DNA of 50,394 bases from Chloroflexota bacterium (lineage in GTDB: Bacteria; Chloroflexota; Limnocylindria; P2-11E), in assembly GCA_005887995.1 (NCBI GenBank), contig VBJD01000028.1, positions 1-50,394 on the forward strand, read 5' to 3'. Made by a program: the position numbers and the translations under genes. Positions 37,410 to 45,156 of the stretch are shown one piece after another (position 1 is the stretch's first letter; every line of letters starts with the position of its first letter). The notes under the pieces were generated by a model, which did not search any database, was not told the DNA's origin, and saw nothing but the letters and a program-made list of their open reading frames with translations.

Positions 37410-37877
37410 ATGGCGGCCCGAGCGGTGCTCCCCGAACCGGCGCACGCCCCAGGCCTCGGCCGTCTCGTGATGCAGGTCTCGCGCGAGCTGCGCACGCTCG
37501 CGGACCGGCAGCTCGCGCCGCTCGGCCTCACGATGCAGCAGGCGGAACTCGTCATCGCCACGTTCCTGCACGGCGAGAAGGGCTCACGTCATCTCACATC
37601 GCTCGTCCTCACGGATGAGGCCGGGGTATCGCGCCTTGTCGATCGGCTCGAGGCGAAGGGGCTGGTCCGCAGACGTCCGAGCCCGCGCGACCGGCGCTCG
37701 CGCGCCCTCGAGTTGACTCCCGCGGGTCGCGCGGTCGTCGCGCGCATGCGCCGGCGCCGCGCGGTCGTTGACCAGCGACTGCGCGAAGGCATCTCAGCGG
37801 ACGACATTGCCGCGACGCGCGATGTGCTTCTTCGCGTCCTCGACAACATCGCGCGCGCGGCACGAGCCGTCGCATGA
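37410..37877 (+). CDS. MarR family transcriptional regulator
   Basis: The 155-residue winged-helix protein has the usual order: dimerisation helix (LGRLVMQVSRELRTLADRQLAPLGLTMQQAELV), recognition part (RHLTSLVLTDEAGVSRLVDRLEAKGLVRRRPSPRDRRSRALELTPAGRAVV) with the wing Asp-Arg-Arg, and a C-terminal helix. It probably represses its own operon by binding the palindrome directly upstream, released by a ligand that may be a substrate of the next enzyme. The frame extends upstream, but ATG 37410 follows the promoter exactly and fits the family's size. It overlaps the next gene by ATGA, so regulator and enzyme are co-translated. Confidence 0.9.
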   Translation: MAARAVLPEPAHAPGLGRLVMQVSRELRTLADRQLAPLGLTMQQAELVIATFLHGEKGSRHLTSLVLTDEAGVSRLVDRLEAKGLVRRRPSPRDRRSRALELTPAGRAVVARMRRRRAVVDQRLREGISADDIAATRDVLLRVLDNIARAARAVA

Positions 37878-40333
37878 TCGCCACCGGCCTCGTCCGTCAG
37901 ATCGGCGACCTCTCGGCACGGGATCTCGCCGTCGCCGGCGGGAAGGGCGCGAACCTCGGCGAGCTCATGCGCGCTGGCTTTCCCGTGCCCGATGGATTCG
38001 TCATCACGACGGAAGCGTTCCGCGTCGCGGCGCGCGCGGCCGACGTGGATGCGGCGGATGCGAAGAGCGCTCCCCAGCGGATGCGCTCCGTGGCGGTCCC
38101 GCGTGACGTCGCCGACGCGATACGCGATGGCTACCGTGCACTTGGCGGTGGCCGCGTGGCGGTGCGGTCATCCGCGACCGCGGAGGATCTGCCGGAGGCG
38201 AGCTTCGCGGGACAGCAGGACACGATCCTGAACGTCGAGGGCGACGAGGCAGTGCTCGACGCGGTGCGCGAATGCTGGGCGTCGCTGTGGACGGAGCGCG
38301 CCGTCGCGTATCGCGCGTCGCACGACATCGGTACGCGCGACCTCGCGCTCGCCGTCGTCGTCCAGCGGATGGTCGACGCGCGTGCCGCAGGCGTGCTCTT
38401 CACCGCTGATCCCGTGACCGGTCGCAGACGGCGAGCATCGATCGATGCGGTGAGCGGACTCGCCGACAAGCTCGTGTCAGGTGCCGCCAACCCGGAGCAC
38501 TACGTCGTCGACACGCCCAGCCTTGCCATCTCGGACCGCGGCGGTACGTTGCTCGACGACAGGCGGCTGCGTCAGCTCGCACAGCTCGGCGACCAGGTCG
38601 AAGCGCACTTCGGCAAGCCGCAGGACATCGAGTGGGCGATCGACGATTCGAAGCTGTGGCTCGTTCAGTCGCGCGACATCACGACCCTCTATCCGCTCCC
38701 GGCGGGATTGCCTGATCCGGACAAGGACCTGCGCGTGATGCTCTCGGCGAACGTCGCGCAGGGCGTGTTCCAACCATTCACACCGATGGGGCTGCAGACG
38801 TTCCGGCTGCTCGGTGCGGGCTTCGCGAAACACTTCGCGAGCCGCCCGCCCGCGGATATGGAAGAGGGCATCTTCGTGACGAAGCAGTCCGGCATGCGGC
38901 TCTGGCTCGATCTGACGGCGGTCATCCTCAATCCCGCGACCCGCGACCTTCCGGTGCGCGCCATGTCCGTCATGGAGGCGCGGAGCGAGCCTGTCTTCCG
39001 GCGCATCCTCGAGGATCCGCGGCTGCGCGTTCGTGCCGGATCGACGTTCCGCGCGCGCCTGGCGCTCGTGCGCGCGGTCGCTCGCACCGGAGCGCCACTC
39101 ATCGTCCTTCGCGCGCTCCTGCGACCCGCGGCGACTCGCGCCTCGCTCATGAGCGAGGTGCACGCGCTCGTCGATACGGACGTCGGTCCGACAACGACGG
39201 CCGCCGAACGTATCGCGGCATTCGAGCGCCTCATCACCGACCACCCCGCGCGCCTCGGGCCGAGGCTGATCGCCATGGTGTTCGCGGGATTCGCATCGTT
39301 CGGCGCCGCCAGCCGGATGCTCGGATCGCGCGCGACGCAGGACGAGTTGCGAAGCGTGCTGCGGAGCCTCCCCTTCAATCCGACGACGGAGATGGATCTC
39401 GCGCTCTGGGATATCGCGCAGCGCACAAAGGGTGACTCCGAAGCGGAGCGGCGCGAGTTCGCCTCGTTCCTCGAGCTGTACGGCCACCGCGCGGTCGCGG
39501 AGATCGACCTCGGCGTGCCGCGGTGGCGGGAGGACCCCGAGCATCTGCGCAACGCGATCGCCGGCTACCGGCGTCTTCCCAGGGATGCCGTCGCGCCGGA
39601 CGCGCAGTTCGCGCGTGGGGCGCGCGACGCCGAGGCGATGATCGAGACGCTCGCGTCCCGGGTGCACGGTCCGCGGCGCCGCATCGTTCGCGCGCTCTTG
39701 CATCGCGTGCGCGCGCTCTCCGGTCTGCGTGAGATGCCGAAGTTCCAGATCATGCGGCTCTTCGCGCGCGGTCGCGCGATCCTGGCGCCGATCGGCGACG
39801 AGCTCGCGGCTGCCGGCCGCATCGACGGACGCGATGACCTGTGGTTCCTCACGCTGAAGGAGGTTCGGAGCGGCCTCGCCGGCGAAGATCTTCACGCGGT
39901 CGTCGCCGCGCGCCGCGCGGAATATGCGCGAGAGATGCGGCGCCGCCACATCCCGCGCGTCTTGCTCTCGGATGGCACCGATGCGGAGGCGGCCTACGCA
40001 CCAACCGGAGGCGGCGATCTGCGCGGCACGCCGGCATCCCCGGGTACGGCGCAGGGCACGGCGCGCGTGCTGCGGTCGCCGGTCGGTGCGCAGCTAGAGC
40101 CGGGTGATGTGCTCGTCGCACCGGCGACCGATCCGGGATGGACGCCGCTCTTCCTCACGGCGAGCGCGCTGGTGATGGAGATGGGCGGGATGATGTCGCA
40201 CGGCGCGGTCGTCGCGCGCGAGTACGGCATCCCGGCCGTCGTCGGCGTGCCGAACGCGACCGATCGAATCGCGAGCGGTCAGCGCCTCCGCGTGGACGGG
40301 TCAGCAGGGACGATCGTGATCGAAGCCGGCTAG
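37874..40333 (+). CDS. Rifampicin phosphotransferase-like enzyme (PEP synthase superfamily)
   Basis: The 819-residue protein has an N-terminal ATP-grasp half (1-310; GGKGANLGELMRAGFPVPDGF, VRSSATAEDLPEASFAGQQDT, AGVLFTADPVTG, KPQDIEWAIDDSKLWLVQSRDITTLYP). A middle domain contains LYGHRAVAEIDLGVPRWREDP and REMPKFQIMRLFARGRAIL. The phosphohistidine domain (about 715-819) has GTPASPGTAQG and GGMMSHGAVVAREYGIPAVVG with His776. True PEP synthase has a TIM-barrel C-terminus, which is missing here. This domain order and the middle motifs match rifampicin phosphotransferase (Rph), which inactivates rifamycins using ATP. The actual substrate may be another compound. It is under the MarR operator; its stop overlaps a convergent gene in CTAG. 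Confidence 0.8.
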   Translation: MIATGLVRQIGDLSARDLAVAGGKGANLGELMRAGFPVPDGFVITTEAFRVAARAADVDAADAKSAPQRMRSVAVPRDVADAIRDGYRALGGGRVAVRSSATAEDLPEASFAGQQDTILNVEGDEAVLDAVRECWASLWTERAVAYRASHDIGTRDLALAVVVQRMVDARAAGVLFTADPVTGRRRRASIDAVSGLADKLVSGAANPEHYVVDTPSLAISDRGGTLLDDRRLRQLAQLGDQVEAHFGKPQDIEWAIDDSKLWLVQSRDITTLYPLPAGLPDPDKDLRVMLSANVAQGVFQPFTPMGLQTFRLLGAGFAKHFASRPPADMEEGIFVTKQSGMRLWLDLTAVILNPATRDLPVRAMSVMEARSEPVFRRILEDPRLRVRAGSTFRARLALVRAVARTGAPLIVLRALLRPAATRASLMSEVHALVDTDVGPTTTAAERIAAFERLITDHPARLGPRLIAMVFAGFASFGAASRMLGSRATQDELRSVLRSLPFNPTTEMDLALWDIAQRTKGDSEAERREFASFLELYGHRAVAEIDLGVPRWREDPEHLRNAIAGYRRLPRDAVAPDAQFARGARDAEAMIETLASRVHGPRRRIVRALLHRVRALSGLREMPKFQIMRLFARGRAILAPIGDELAAAGRIDGRDDLWFLTLKEVRSGLAGEDLHAVVAARRAEYAREMRRRHIPRVLLSDGTDAEAAYAPTGGGDLRGTPASPGTAQGTARVLRSPVGAQLEPGDVLVAPATDPGWTPLFLTASALVMEMGGMMSHGAVVAREYGIPAVVGVPNATDRIASGQRLRVDGSAGTIVIEAG

Positions 40334-40842
40334 CGTCGCCGGCGCGTTCGACCGCCGCGTGCACTTCGTGTAGTGGACTTCTTGCGGGCGCTCGTCTTGC
40401 GCCCCGTCGCCTTCTTGCGCCCGCTGGCCGCGCTGCGTCGCGCGCGCGTCGGGCTGCTCGCACGACGCGCCGTCGATTGCTGCGGACGCGGGCTCGCCTT
40501 CATGATCCCGGTCACGTTGCCGGCAGGATCTCTAAACATCGCGATCGTGGTGTCCGGCGTGATGGTCGTGACCGGCATCAGCACTTCGGCGCCGGCGCGG
40601 GCCGCCTTGTCGAGGTAGCGCTGCGGGTCGTCGACAGAGACGTAGACGCTCACGCGGTTGCCGCCGCCCATCTCGTCACCGAGGCCGCCGCCGATGCCGG
40701 GCTCGTGATTCTCGAGCATGCTGTAGTTGCCCATCTCGGCGACGGGCGCGCTCATCTTCCAGCCGAAAACGTCGCGGTAAAACTGCTGCAGACCTGCTGA
40801 GTCCTTGCCCATGATCTCGAACCACGTGACTGGATTCGGCAT
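40330..40842 (-). CDS. VOC family protein with histone-like basic tail
   Basis: From ATG 40842 (preceded by GGGGGAG at 7 nt) the protein has 170 residues. Residues 1-118 are a VOC/glyoxalase fold: VTWFEIMGKDSAGLQQFYRDVFGWKM, YSMLENHEPGIGGGLG, VSVYVSVDDPQRYLDKAARAGAEVL, FRDPAGNVTGIM. The rest is a disordered tail with about 21 Lys/Arg in 55 residues, mixed with Ser, Thr and Ala and ending in four Arg, like histone H1 or bacterial AlgP/Hc1 tails. Enzymatic substrate and metal use are unknown. The tail suggests DNA, RNA or ribosome contact. It lies downstream of rpsT on the same strand. Its stop overlaps that of the phosphotransferase gene (CTAG). Confidence 0.85.
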   Translation of the reverse strand: MPNPVTWFEIMGKDSAGLQQFYRDVFGWKMSAPVAEMGNYSMLENHEPGIGGGLGDEMGGGNRVSVYVSVDDPQRYLDKAARAGAEVLMPVTTITPDTTIAMFRDPAGNVTGIMKASPRPQQSTARRASSPTRARRSAASGRKKATGRKTSARKKSTTRSARGGRTRRRR

Positions 40843-40889
40843 GCCGATCTCCCCCTTATTTGTCGCGCGCCGCCGTTCGTGCGGTAGTG

Positions 40890-41165
40890 CTAGTGCTTCT
40901 TTGCCTTCGCCTCGCGCTTCGCGAGCCGGCTGCGGCCGCGCCGCGCAGCGTTCTTGTGGATCGCGCCGCGCTTCGCTGCGCGGTCGAGGATGCTCGACGC
41001 CTCCGCAAGCGCGGTCTCGGCGGCCTCGCCGCCCTTCTCGAGCGCCGCGCGTGCAGTCTTCACGGCTGATCGCGCGGCCGAGCGAGCGAGGGTCTTGATC
41101 GAGGTGCGGCGCTGCGTCTGACGGATGCGCTTGAGTGCGGAGCGCTTGCGTTTCTTCGTTGCCAT
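40890..41165 (-). CDS. rpsT: 30S ribosomal protein S20
   Basis: The 91-residue, very basic, helical protein matches S20: MATKKRKRSALKRIRQTQRR at the start, the central helix LARSAARSAVKTARAALE, then AEASSILDRAAKRGAIHKNAARRGRSRLAKR. It binds 16S rRNA in the body of the small subunit. Length is normal. The ATG lies about 9 nt after TATCGT on the minus strand, with no clear Shine-Dalgarno, so its mRNA may be nearly leaderless. It is transcribed divergently from murJ. Confidence 0.96.
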   Translation of the reverse strand: MATKKRKRSALKRIRQTQRRTSIKTLARSAARSAVKTARAALEKGGEAAETALAEASSILDRAAKRGAIHKNAARRGRSRLAKREAKAKKH

Positions 41166-41209
41166 CGGTCACGGACGATAGCGCACAACCGCGCCCCATA
41201 CTTTCTGTA
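41166..41209. promoter_or_regulatory. Divergent promoter region rpsT / murJ
   Basis: The 44-nt gap carries TATCGT on the minus strand (41180 down to 41175) for rpsT and CATACT on the plus strand (41197-41202) for murJ. CATACT ends 7 nt before GTG 41210. Both starts lack a Shine-Dalgarno, consistent with leaderless transcripts. No -35 element is convincing. Confidence 0.4.
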
Positions 41210-42826
41210 GTGACGATGTCCGTCGCGCGCGCGTCGATCGTCATGATCGGTGCGCTCGTTGCCAGTCGGGTCCTCGGCTGGCTCCGCCTCTCGGTGATCG
41301 GCGCGACCTTCGGCGCGAGCCCGCAGCTCGACGCGTTCTTGGCGGCGTTCAAGATCCCCAACGCGTTGTTCGAGCTCCTCGTCGCTGGAGCATTGGCGTC
41401 CGCGTTCATCCCCGTATTCGCTGGCTACCTCGCGAAGGAACGGGAGAAGGAGGCGTGGCACGTCGCGTCGAGCGTGATGAACGTCCTCATCCTTGCGCTC
41501 GTCGGGCTCTCGGCGGCGATGTGGCTCGCCGCGCCCTGGCTCGTACCGACGATCGTCGCGCCGGGATTCAAAGACGACCCTGCACAGCTCGAGGAGTGCA
41601 TCCGCCTGACGCGGGTCATGCTGCTCAGTCCCATCTTCATGGGCCTCTCGGCCCTCGTGACCGGCGTGCTCCAATCGTACCGGCAGTTCCTGGCCGGCGC
41701 CGTCGCGCCGCTCGTCTACAACGGCGTGCAGATCCTCTTCGCGCTCTTCCTCTCGCCGTTCCTGGGCATCGACGCGCTGGCGTACGGCGTAGTCGCGGGC
41801 GCCGCGATGATGTTCCTCGTCCAGATCCCGGAGCTCACGTTCCGCCGCACGCGATACGAGCTCTCACTCGATCTCGACCACCGCGGCGTGCGCGAGGTGT
41901 TCCTCCTCGCGGGACCTCGGACGTTCTCGCTCGCCGCGGTGCAGATCGTGTTCTTCGTCGACACGTATCTCGCGTCGTTCATGCCGACAGGCTCCCTCAC
42001 CGCGCTCAACTACGCGTTCCAGCTCATGCTGCTGCCGCTCGGCGTCTACTCGATCGCGATCAGCGCCGCCGTCTTCCCGACGCTCTCGCACTACGCGTCA
42101 CTTGGTCAGGCGGCGCGAATGCGCGACGCGCTCCAGCAGGCGATCCGCTGGATCCTCTTCCTCACGCTGCCGACCGCGATCATCATGGTCGTCCTCCGCC
42201 GCCCGATCGTGAACCTGCTGTTCCAGTACGGCGCCTTCGGTCCGGCGGCGCGCGAGCTCACGCAGGCGGCATTCCTCTTCTACGCGCTCGGGCTCGCCGG
42301 CCACGCGCTCGTGCAGATCCTCGCGCGCGCGTATTACGCCTCGCGTGACACGAGCACGCCTGTCGCCCTCACGCTCGTGTCGATCGGCGCGAACGTGATC
42401 CTGTCCGTGACGCTCGCGCCGGTCCTCGGCATCAACGGCCTCGCGCTCGCGAACTCGATCGCCACCCTCGCCGAGGCTGCGCTCCTGCTGGCGTTCCTCG
42501 CGCCGCGCGCGCGCCTGCGCCTTGTGGGGCTCGGCTACGCCACGCTGAAGCAGGTGACCGCGGCGCTGTTCATGGGCGTCGGCATGTTCCTCTTCATCCG
42601 CGTCACGAACACGCCGTTCGACCTCGTGTGTCCCGCGGTGACGAGCGCCGGCTGCGTCGAGCCCTCGAAGCCCGTGCTCTTCATCCAGACGCTCATCGCG
42701 ACCGCGTTCGGCGGCGCCCTGTACGCAGCCGCCGCGTACCTCATGCGTATCGCGGAGCTGCAGGAGGTCCTCGCCGTCGTGCGCACGCGCTTTCGCCGCG
42801 GTCCGGTCGTAGCGGAGCGGGCCTAG
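41210..42826 (+). CDS. murJ: Lipid II flippase MurJ (MviN)
   Basis: About 538 residues with some 14 hydrophobic helices of the MOP exporter superfamily. The N-terminus (SRVLGWLRLSVIGATFGASPQLDAFLAAFKIPNALFELL) contains the Arg and Asp residues conserved in MurJ, and AFIPVFAGYLAKERE follows. The middle has VFFVDTYLASFMPTGSLTALNYAFQLMLLPLGVYSIAISAAVFPTLS, a highly conserved stretch. It flips lipid-linked peptidoglycan precursor across the membrane. Two starts are close: GTG 41210, which fits the CATACT promoter for a leaderless mRNA, and ATG 41216. The frame upstream to 41135 reads through rpsT and is shadow. Its stop overlaps the convergent oxidoreductase gene (CTAG 42823-42826). Confidence 0.93.
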   Translation: MTMSVARASIVMIGALVASRVLGWLRLSVIGATFGASPQLDAFLAAFKIPNALFELLVAGALASAFIPVFAGYLAKEREKEAWHVASSVMNVLILALVGLSAAMWLAAPWLVPTIVAPGFKDDPAQLEECIRLTRVMLLSPIFMGLSALVTGVLQSYRQFLAGAVAPLVYNGVQILFALFLSPFLGIDALAYGVVAGAAMMFLVQIPELTFRRTRYELSLDLDHRGVREVFLLAGPRTFSLAAVQIVFFVDTYLASFMPTGSLTALNYAFQLMLLPLGVYSIAISAAVFPTLSHYASLGQAARMRDALQQAIRWILFLTLPTAIIMVVLRRPIVNLLFQYGAFGPAARELTQAAFLFYALGLAGHALVQILARAYYASRDTSTPVALTLVSIGANVILSVTLAPVLGINGLALANSIATLAEAALLLAFLAPRARLRLVGLGYATLKQVTAALFMGVGMFLFIRVTNTPFDLVCPAVTSAGCVEPSKPVLFIQTLIATAFGGALYAAAAYLMRIAELQEVLAVVRTRFRRGPVVAERA

Positions 42827-43851
42827 TCTTCCGTGATCACGACCTTCGCTCGTGCCTGACCCGTACCGAGGTACCGGATGGCCTCGCGCGCCTCGCTCAG
42901 CGGATATGTGCGGTCGATCACTGGGCGCAGCTTGCCCGCCAGGAAGAGGTCCCTGAGGAACGCGAGATCCTCGACGGTGGCCTTCGCGACGTAGAACTTC
43001 ACGCGCTGCTTCAGCACGCGCGAGCGCAGCATCACCGCGATGATCCGGCCGAACACCCCGAACCAGCTGCCCTTCGTCGCGCCGACCTGGACGAAGATGC
43101 CGCTCGGCACGAGCAGGCGGCGGAGCGAAGAGACCGAGCGTGTCCCAGCGATGTCGAGCACGGCATCGAACTGCTGTGGTCGCCGGGTGATGTCCTCCTT
43201 CGAATAATCGATCACCTCGTCCGCGCCGAGTGAGGCCACGACGTCGATGTTGCGTGGGCCCGTGACCGCGGTCACATGCGTCCCGAGCGCCTTCGCGATC
43301 TGGACGGCGAACGTGCCGACGCCACCGCCGGCTCCGTGGATGAGCACGCGCTGGCCCGGCTTCACCTGCGCGTGATCGCGCAGGCCCTGCAGCGCGGTCC
43401 GTCCGGCGACGCCGATCGTGGCCGCCTGCTCGAACGAAAGGCTCTGCGGCTTCACGAGGAGACCGTCCTCGCGCGCCCGAACGTACTCGGCGAACGCCGC
43501 AGGCGCTCCGCCGAAGACCTCGTCCCCAGGCTTGAACCGTGTAATGCCCGGCCCGACGGCCTCGACGGTGCCGGCCAGGTCGACCCCGCGGATCGGCTGC
43601 GGCTTTTGGCGCATGATCCTTGAGACCACCTCGAGCAGCAGACCGCCGTGCGCGGAGTGCCAGTCGAGCGCATTCACCGAGGCGGCCCGCATGCGCACAA
43701 GCACGCGGCCCTCGATGAGCTCTGGCTTCGGTACTTCTCGGATGTGCAGCACGTCCGCGGAGCCGCGTCCCTCTTGGACCAGCGCCCTCATGCTGCCTTT
43801 GTCCGATGTGCGCATTGCCGGCATGGACTTGTCCTCCACCTGAACGCTCAT
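42823..43851 (-). CDS. Zinc-less medium-chain NAD(P)-dependent oxidoreductase
   Basis: From ATG 43851, preceded by GAGGGAGA, the product has 342 residues. It has the GroES-like N-terminal domain (GRVLVRMRAASVNALDWHSAHGG), the PIRGVDLAGTVEAVGPGITRFKPGDEVFGG block and a Rossmann domain with VLIHGAGGGVGTFAVQIAKALGTHVTAVTG. The Cys residues that bind catalytic and structural zinc in alcohol dehydrogenases are missing, so it belongs to the quinone oxidoreductase / enoyl reductase-like MDR group. A YLGTGQARAKVVI ending is typical. The TetR regulator is divergent and two palindromes lie between them, so it is a likely target of that repressor. Confidence 0.9.
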   Translation of the reverse strand: MSVQVEDKSMPAMRTSDKGSMRALVQEGRGSADVLHIREVPKPELIEGRVLVRMRAASVNALDWHSAHGGLLLEVVSRIMRQKPQPIRGVDLAGTVEAVGPGITRFKPGDEVFGGAPAAFAEYVRAREDGLLVKPQSLSFEQAATIGVAGRTALQGLRDHAQVKPGQRVLIHGAGGGVGTFAVQIAKALGTHVTAVTGPRNIDVVASLGADEVIDYSKEDITRRPQQFDAVLDIAGTRSVSSLRRLLVPSGIFVQVGATKGSWFGVFGRIIAVMLRSRVLKQRVKFYVAKATVEDLAFLRDLFLAGKLRPVIDRTYPLSEAREAIRYLGTGQARAKVVITED

Positions 43852-43900
43852 ATCGATCTCCCTCTCGCGATTCGTCGCGACTCTGCCGCCCGGATGTGAA

Positions 43901-43937
43901 GCATTCGTGAATGCCACGCGAAGGCTTACACTGTAAG
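43901..43937. promoter_or_regulatory. Two inverted repeats between oxidoreductase and TetR genes
   Basis: GCATTC-GT-GAATGC occupies 43901-43914. CTTACA-C-TGTAAG occupies 43925-43937. Centres are about 24 bp apart, close to two helical turns. The second palindrome overlaps TACACT (43927-43932), a plausible -10 ending 10 nt before the TetR ATG at 43943. Both are good candidates for TetR operators controlling the two divergent genes. Confidence 0.55.
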
Positions 43938-43942
43938 TCGGT

Positions 43943-44677
43943 ATGCGGACACTAGCCATACAGCGTAAGGCTGTCAAGCGATCGACGGGAACTGACGCGC
44001 CGAGACGGGCGTCACGGCGCGGGAAGGGCCGCGCGCCGCTCAGCAAGGAGCAGATCCTGCGCGCGGCGACCCTGGTCGCCGACCGCGACGGCCTGGGCGC
44101 CGTCACGATGCGGCGGCTCGGCCAGGAGCTGGGCGTCGAGGCGATGTCGCTCTACCACCACGTGACGAACAAGGAGGAAGTGGTCGCGGGGATGCTGGAG
44201 CTTCTCGTGAGCGAGCTCCCGGCGCCGGATGCCGGCGACTGGAAGGCGACCATCCGCGCTCGCGCACTCGCGGCGCGCGAGCACCTGCGTCCTCATGCCT
44301 GGGCGTTCCGCCTCATCGCGAACGCCGAGGGCGTGAACCTGATGAAGCATCACGACGCGGTCGTGGCGAGCCTCCGCGCCGGCGGCCTCTCTCGCCAGCT
44401 GACGCACACGGCAATGCACGTGCTCGGCAACCGCACGTTCGGGTTCAGCGAGGATCTGTTCCTTGGCGACGATCACGGACACCGGCGCGTGCAGGAGATC
44501 CTGCGGGAAGTCCGGCAGGGGAAGTATCCCGCGATCGCCGAGGCGCTGCAGGGTGTTCATCACGACGATGACCTCGAATTCATCTTCGCCCTGGACCTCA
44601 TCCTTGACGGTCTCGAGCGTGCGCGTGACGGCGAGGCGCGCGACGCGCGGACTACATCGCCCGTTCGCGATGCCTAG
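43943..44677 (+). CDS. TetR/AcrR family regulator with TetR-type C-terminal domain
   Basis: The 244-residue protein has a basic leader (1-33), then a TetR helix-turn-helix at about 34-85: LSKEQILRAATLVADRDGLGAVTMRRLGQELGVEAMSLYHHVTNKEEVV, with the YHHVTNK turn typical of true TetR-C-class repressors. The remaining helices form the ligand domain (LRPHAWAFRLIANAEG, AMHVLGNRTFGFSEDL). It likely represses itself and the divergent oxidoreductase through the palindromes upstream. No Shine-Dalgarno precedes the ATG. A later methionine start is less likely. The stop overlaps that of the convergent VOC gene in CTAG (44674-44677). Confidence 0.9.
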   Translation: MRTLAIQRKAVKRSTGTDAPRRASRRGKGRAPLSKEQILRAATLVADRDGLGAVTMRRLGQELGVEAMSLYHHVTNKEEVVAGMLELLVSELPAPDAGDWKATIRARALAAREHLRPHAWAFRLIANAEGVNLMKHHDAVVASLRAGGLSRQLTHTAMHVLGNRTFGFSEDLFLGDDHGHRRVQEILREVRQGKYPAIAEALQGVHHDDDLEFIFALDLILDGLERARDGEARDARTTSPVRDA

Positions 44678-45096
44678 ATGAGGTCGCGCTGGACGAACAT
44701 CCAGCGGTGTCCCTCGAGGTCCTCGACGCGGTATTTGCGTTCGTTCCCATCCTGCTCGAGCTCGGTGAGGACCTTCGCGCCGCTGCGTTTCGCGGTCGCG
44801 AAGTGCGTCTCGACATCGTTGACGAAGACGGCGACGCCGTCGACGATCCACTTCGTCTCGAGCCAGGCGCGGGCGAGCGCGCAGACCTGCGCGTGACGGC
44901 GTGGCCCCTGATACGCCTCACTCGGGTGTCCCACCATCACGGTCGCGCCCTCCAGCTCCAGCACGACGTCGGTCACCGTGCCGCTCTTGTCGTGGAAACG
45001 CTCCGTCTCGCGGAACCCGAATACCTTCGTGATCCACTCGGCCGCGCGGCCGGCGTCCTCATACGCGAGCATCGGGATGACGCGCTGTTCGGGCAT
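44674..45096 (-). CDS. VOC family (glyoxalase-like) protein
   Basis: The 140-residue protein has two beta-alpha-beta-beta-beta modules: VIPMLAYEDAGRAAEWITKVFGFRETERFHDKSG with TVTDVVLELEGATVMVGHPSEAYQGP, and VDGVAVFVNDVETHFATAKRSGAKVLTELEQD with KYRVEDLEGHRWMFVQRD. This resembles PhnB-like or bleomycin-resistance-type VOC proteins; a conserved Glu and His near the C-terminus could bind metal. The ATG is preceded by CAGGAGG at 7 nt, a strong ribosome-binding site. TAGAGT on the minus strand (45143 down to 45138) is a plausible -10. The substrate is unknown. Confidence 0.88.
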   Translation of the reverse strand: MPEQRVIPMLAYEDAGRAAEWITKVFGFRETERFHDKSGTVTDVVLELEGATVMVGHPSEAYQGPRRHAQVCALARAWLETKWIVDGVAVFVNDVETHFATAKRSGAKVLTELEQDGNERKYRVEDLEGHRWMFVQRDLI

Positions 45097-45156
45097 GACG
45101 GTCCTCCTGTCAGAACGCGGTGACTCGCAGAACGGAAACTCTAGTGTCGTCGTCTC

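Noticed and set aside
37874-40333. Calling the 819-residue enzyme a true phosphoenolpyruvate synthase
   Set aside because: The PEP/pyruvate-binding TIM barrel that follows the phosphohistidine domain in PpsA is absent, and the middle region matches rifampicin phosphotransferase motifs instead.
41135-41209. MurJ start at 41135
   Set aside because: The first 25 residues would overlap the rpsT start region and are not MurJ-like; GTG 41210 or ATG 41216 fits homology and the promoter.
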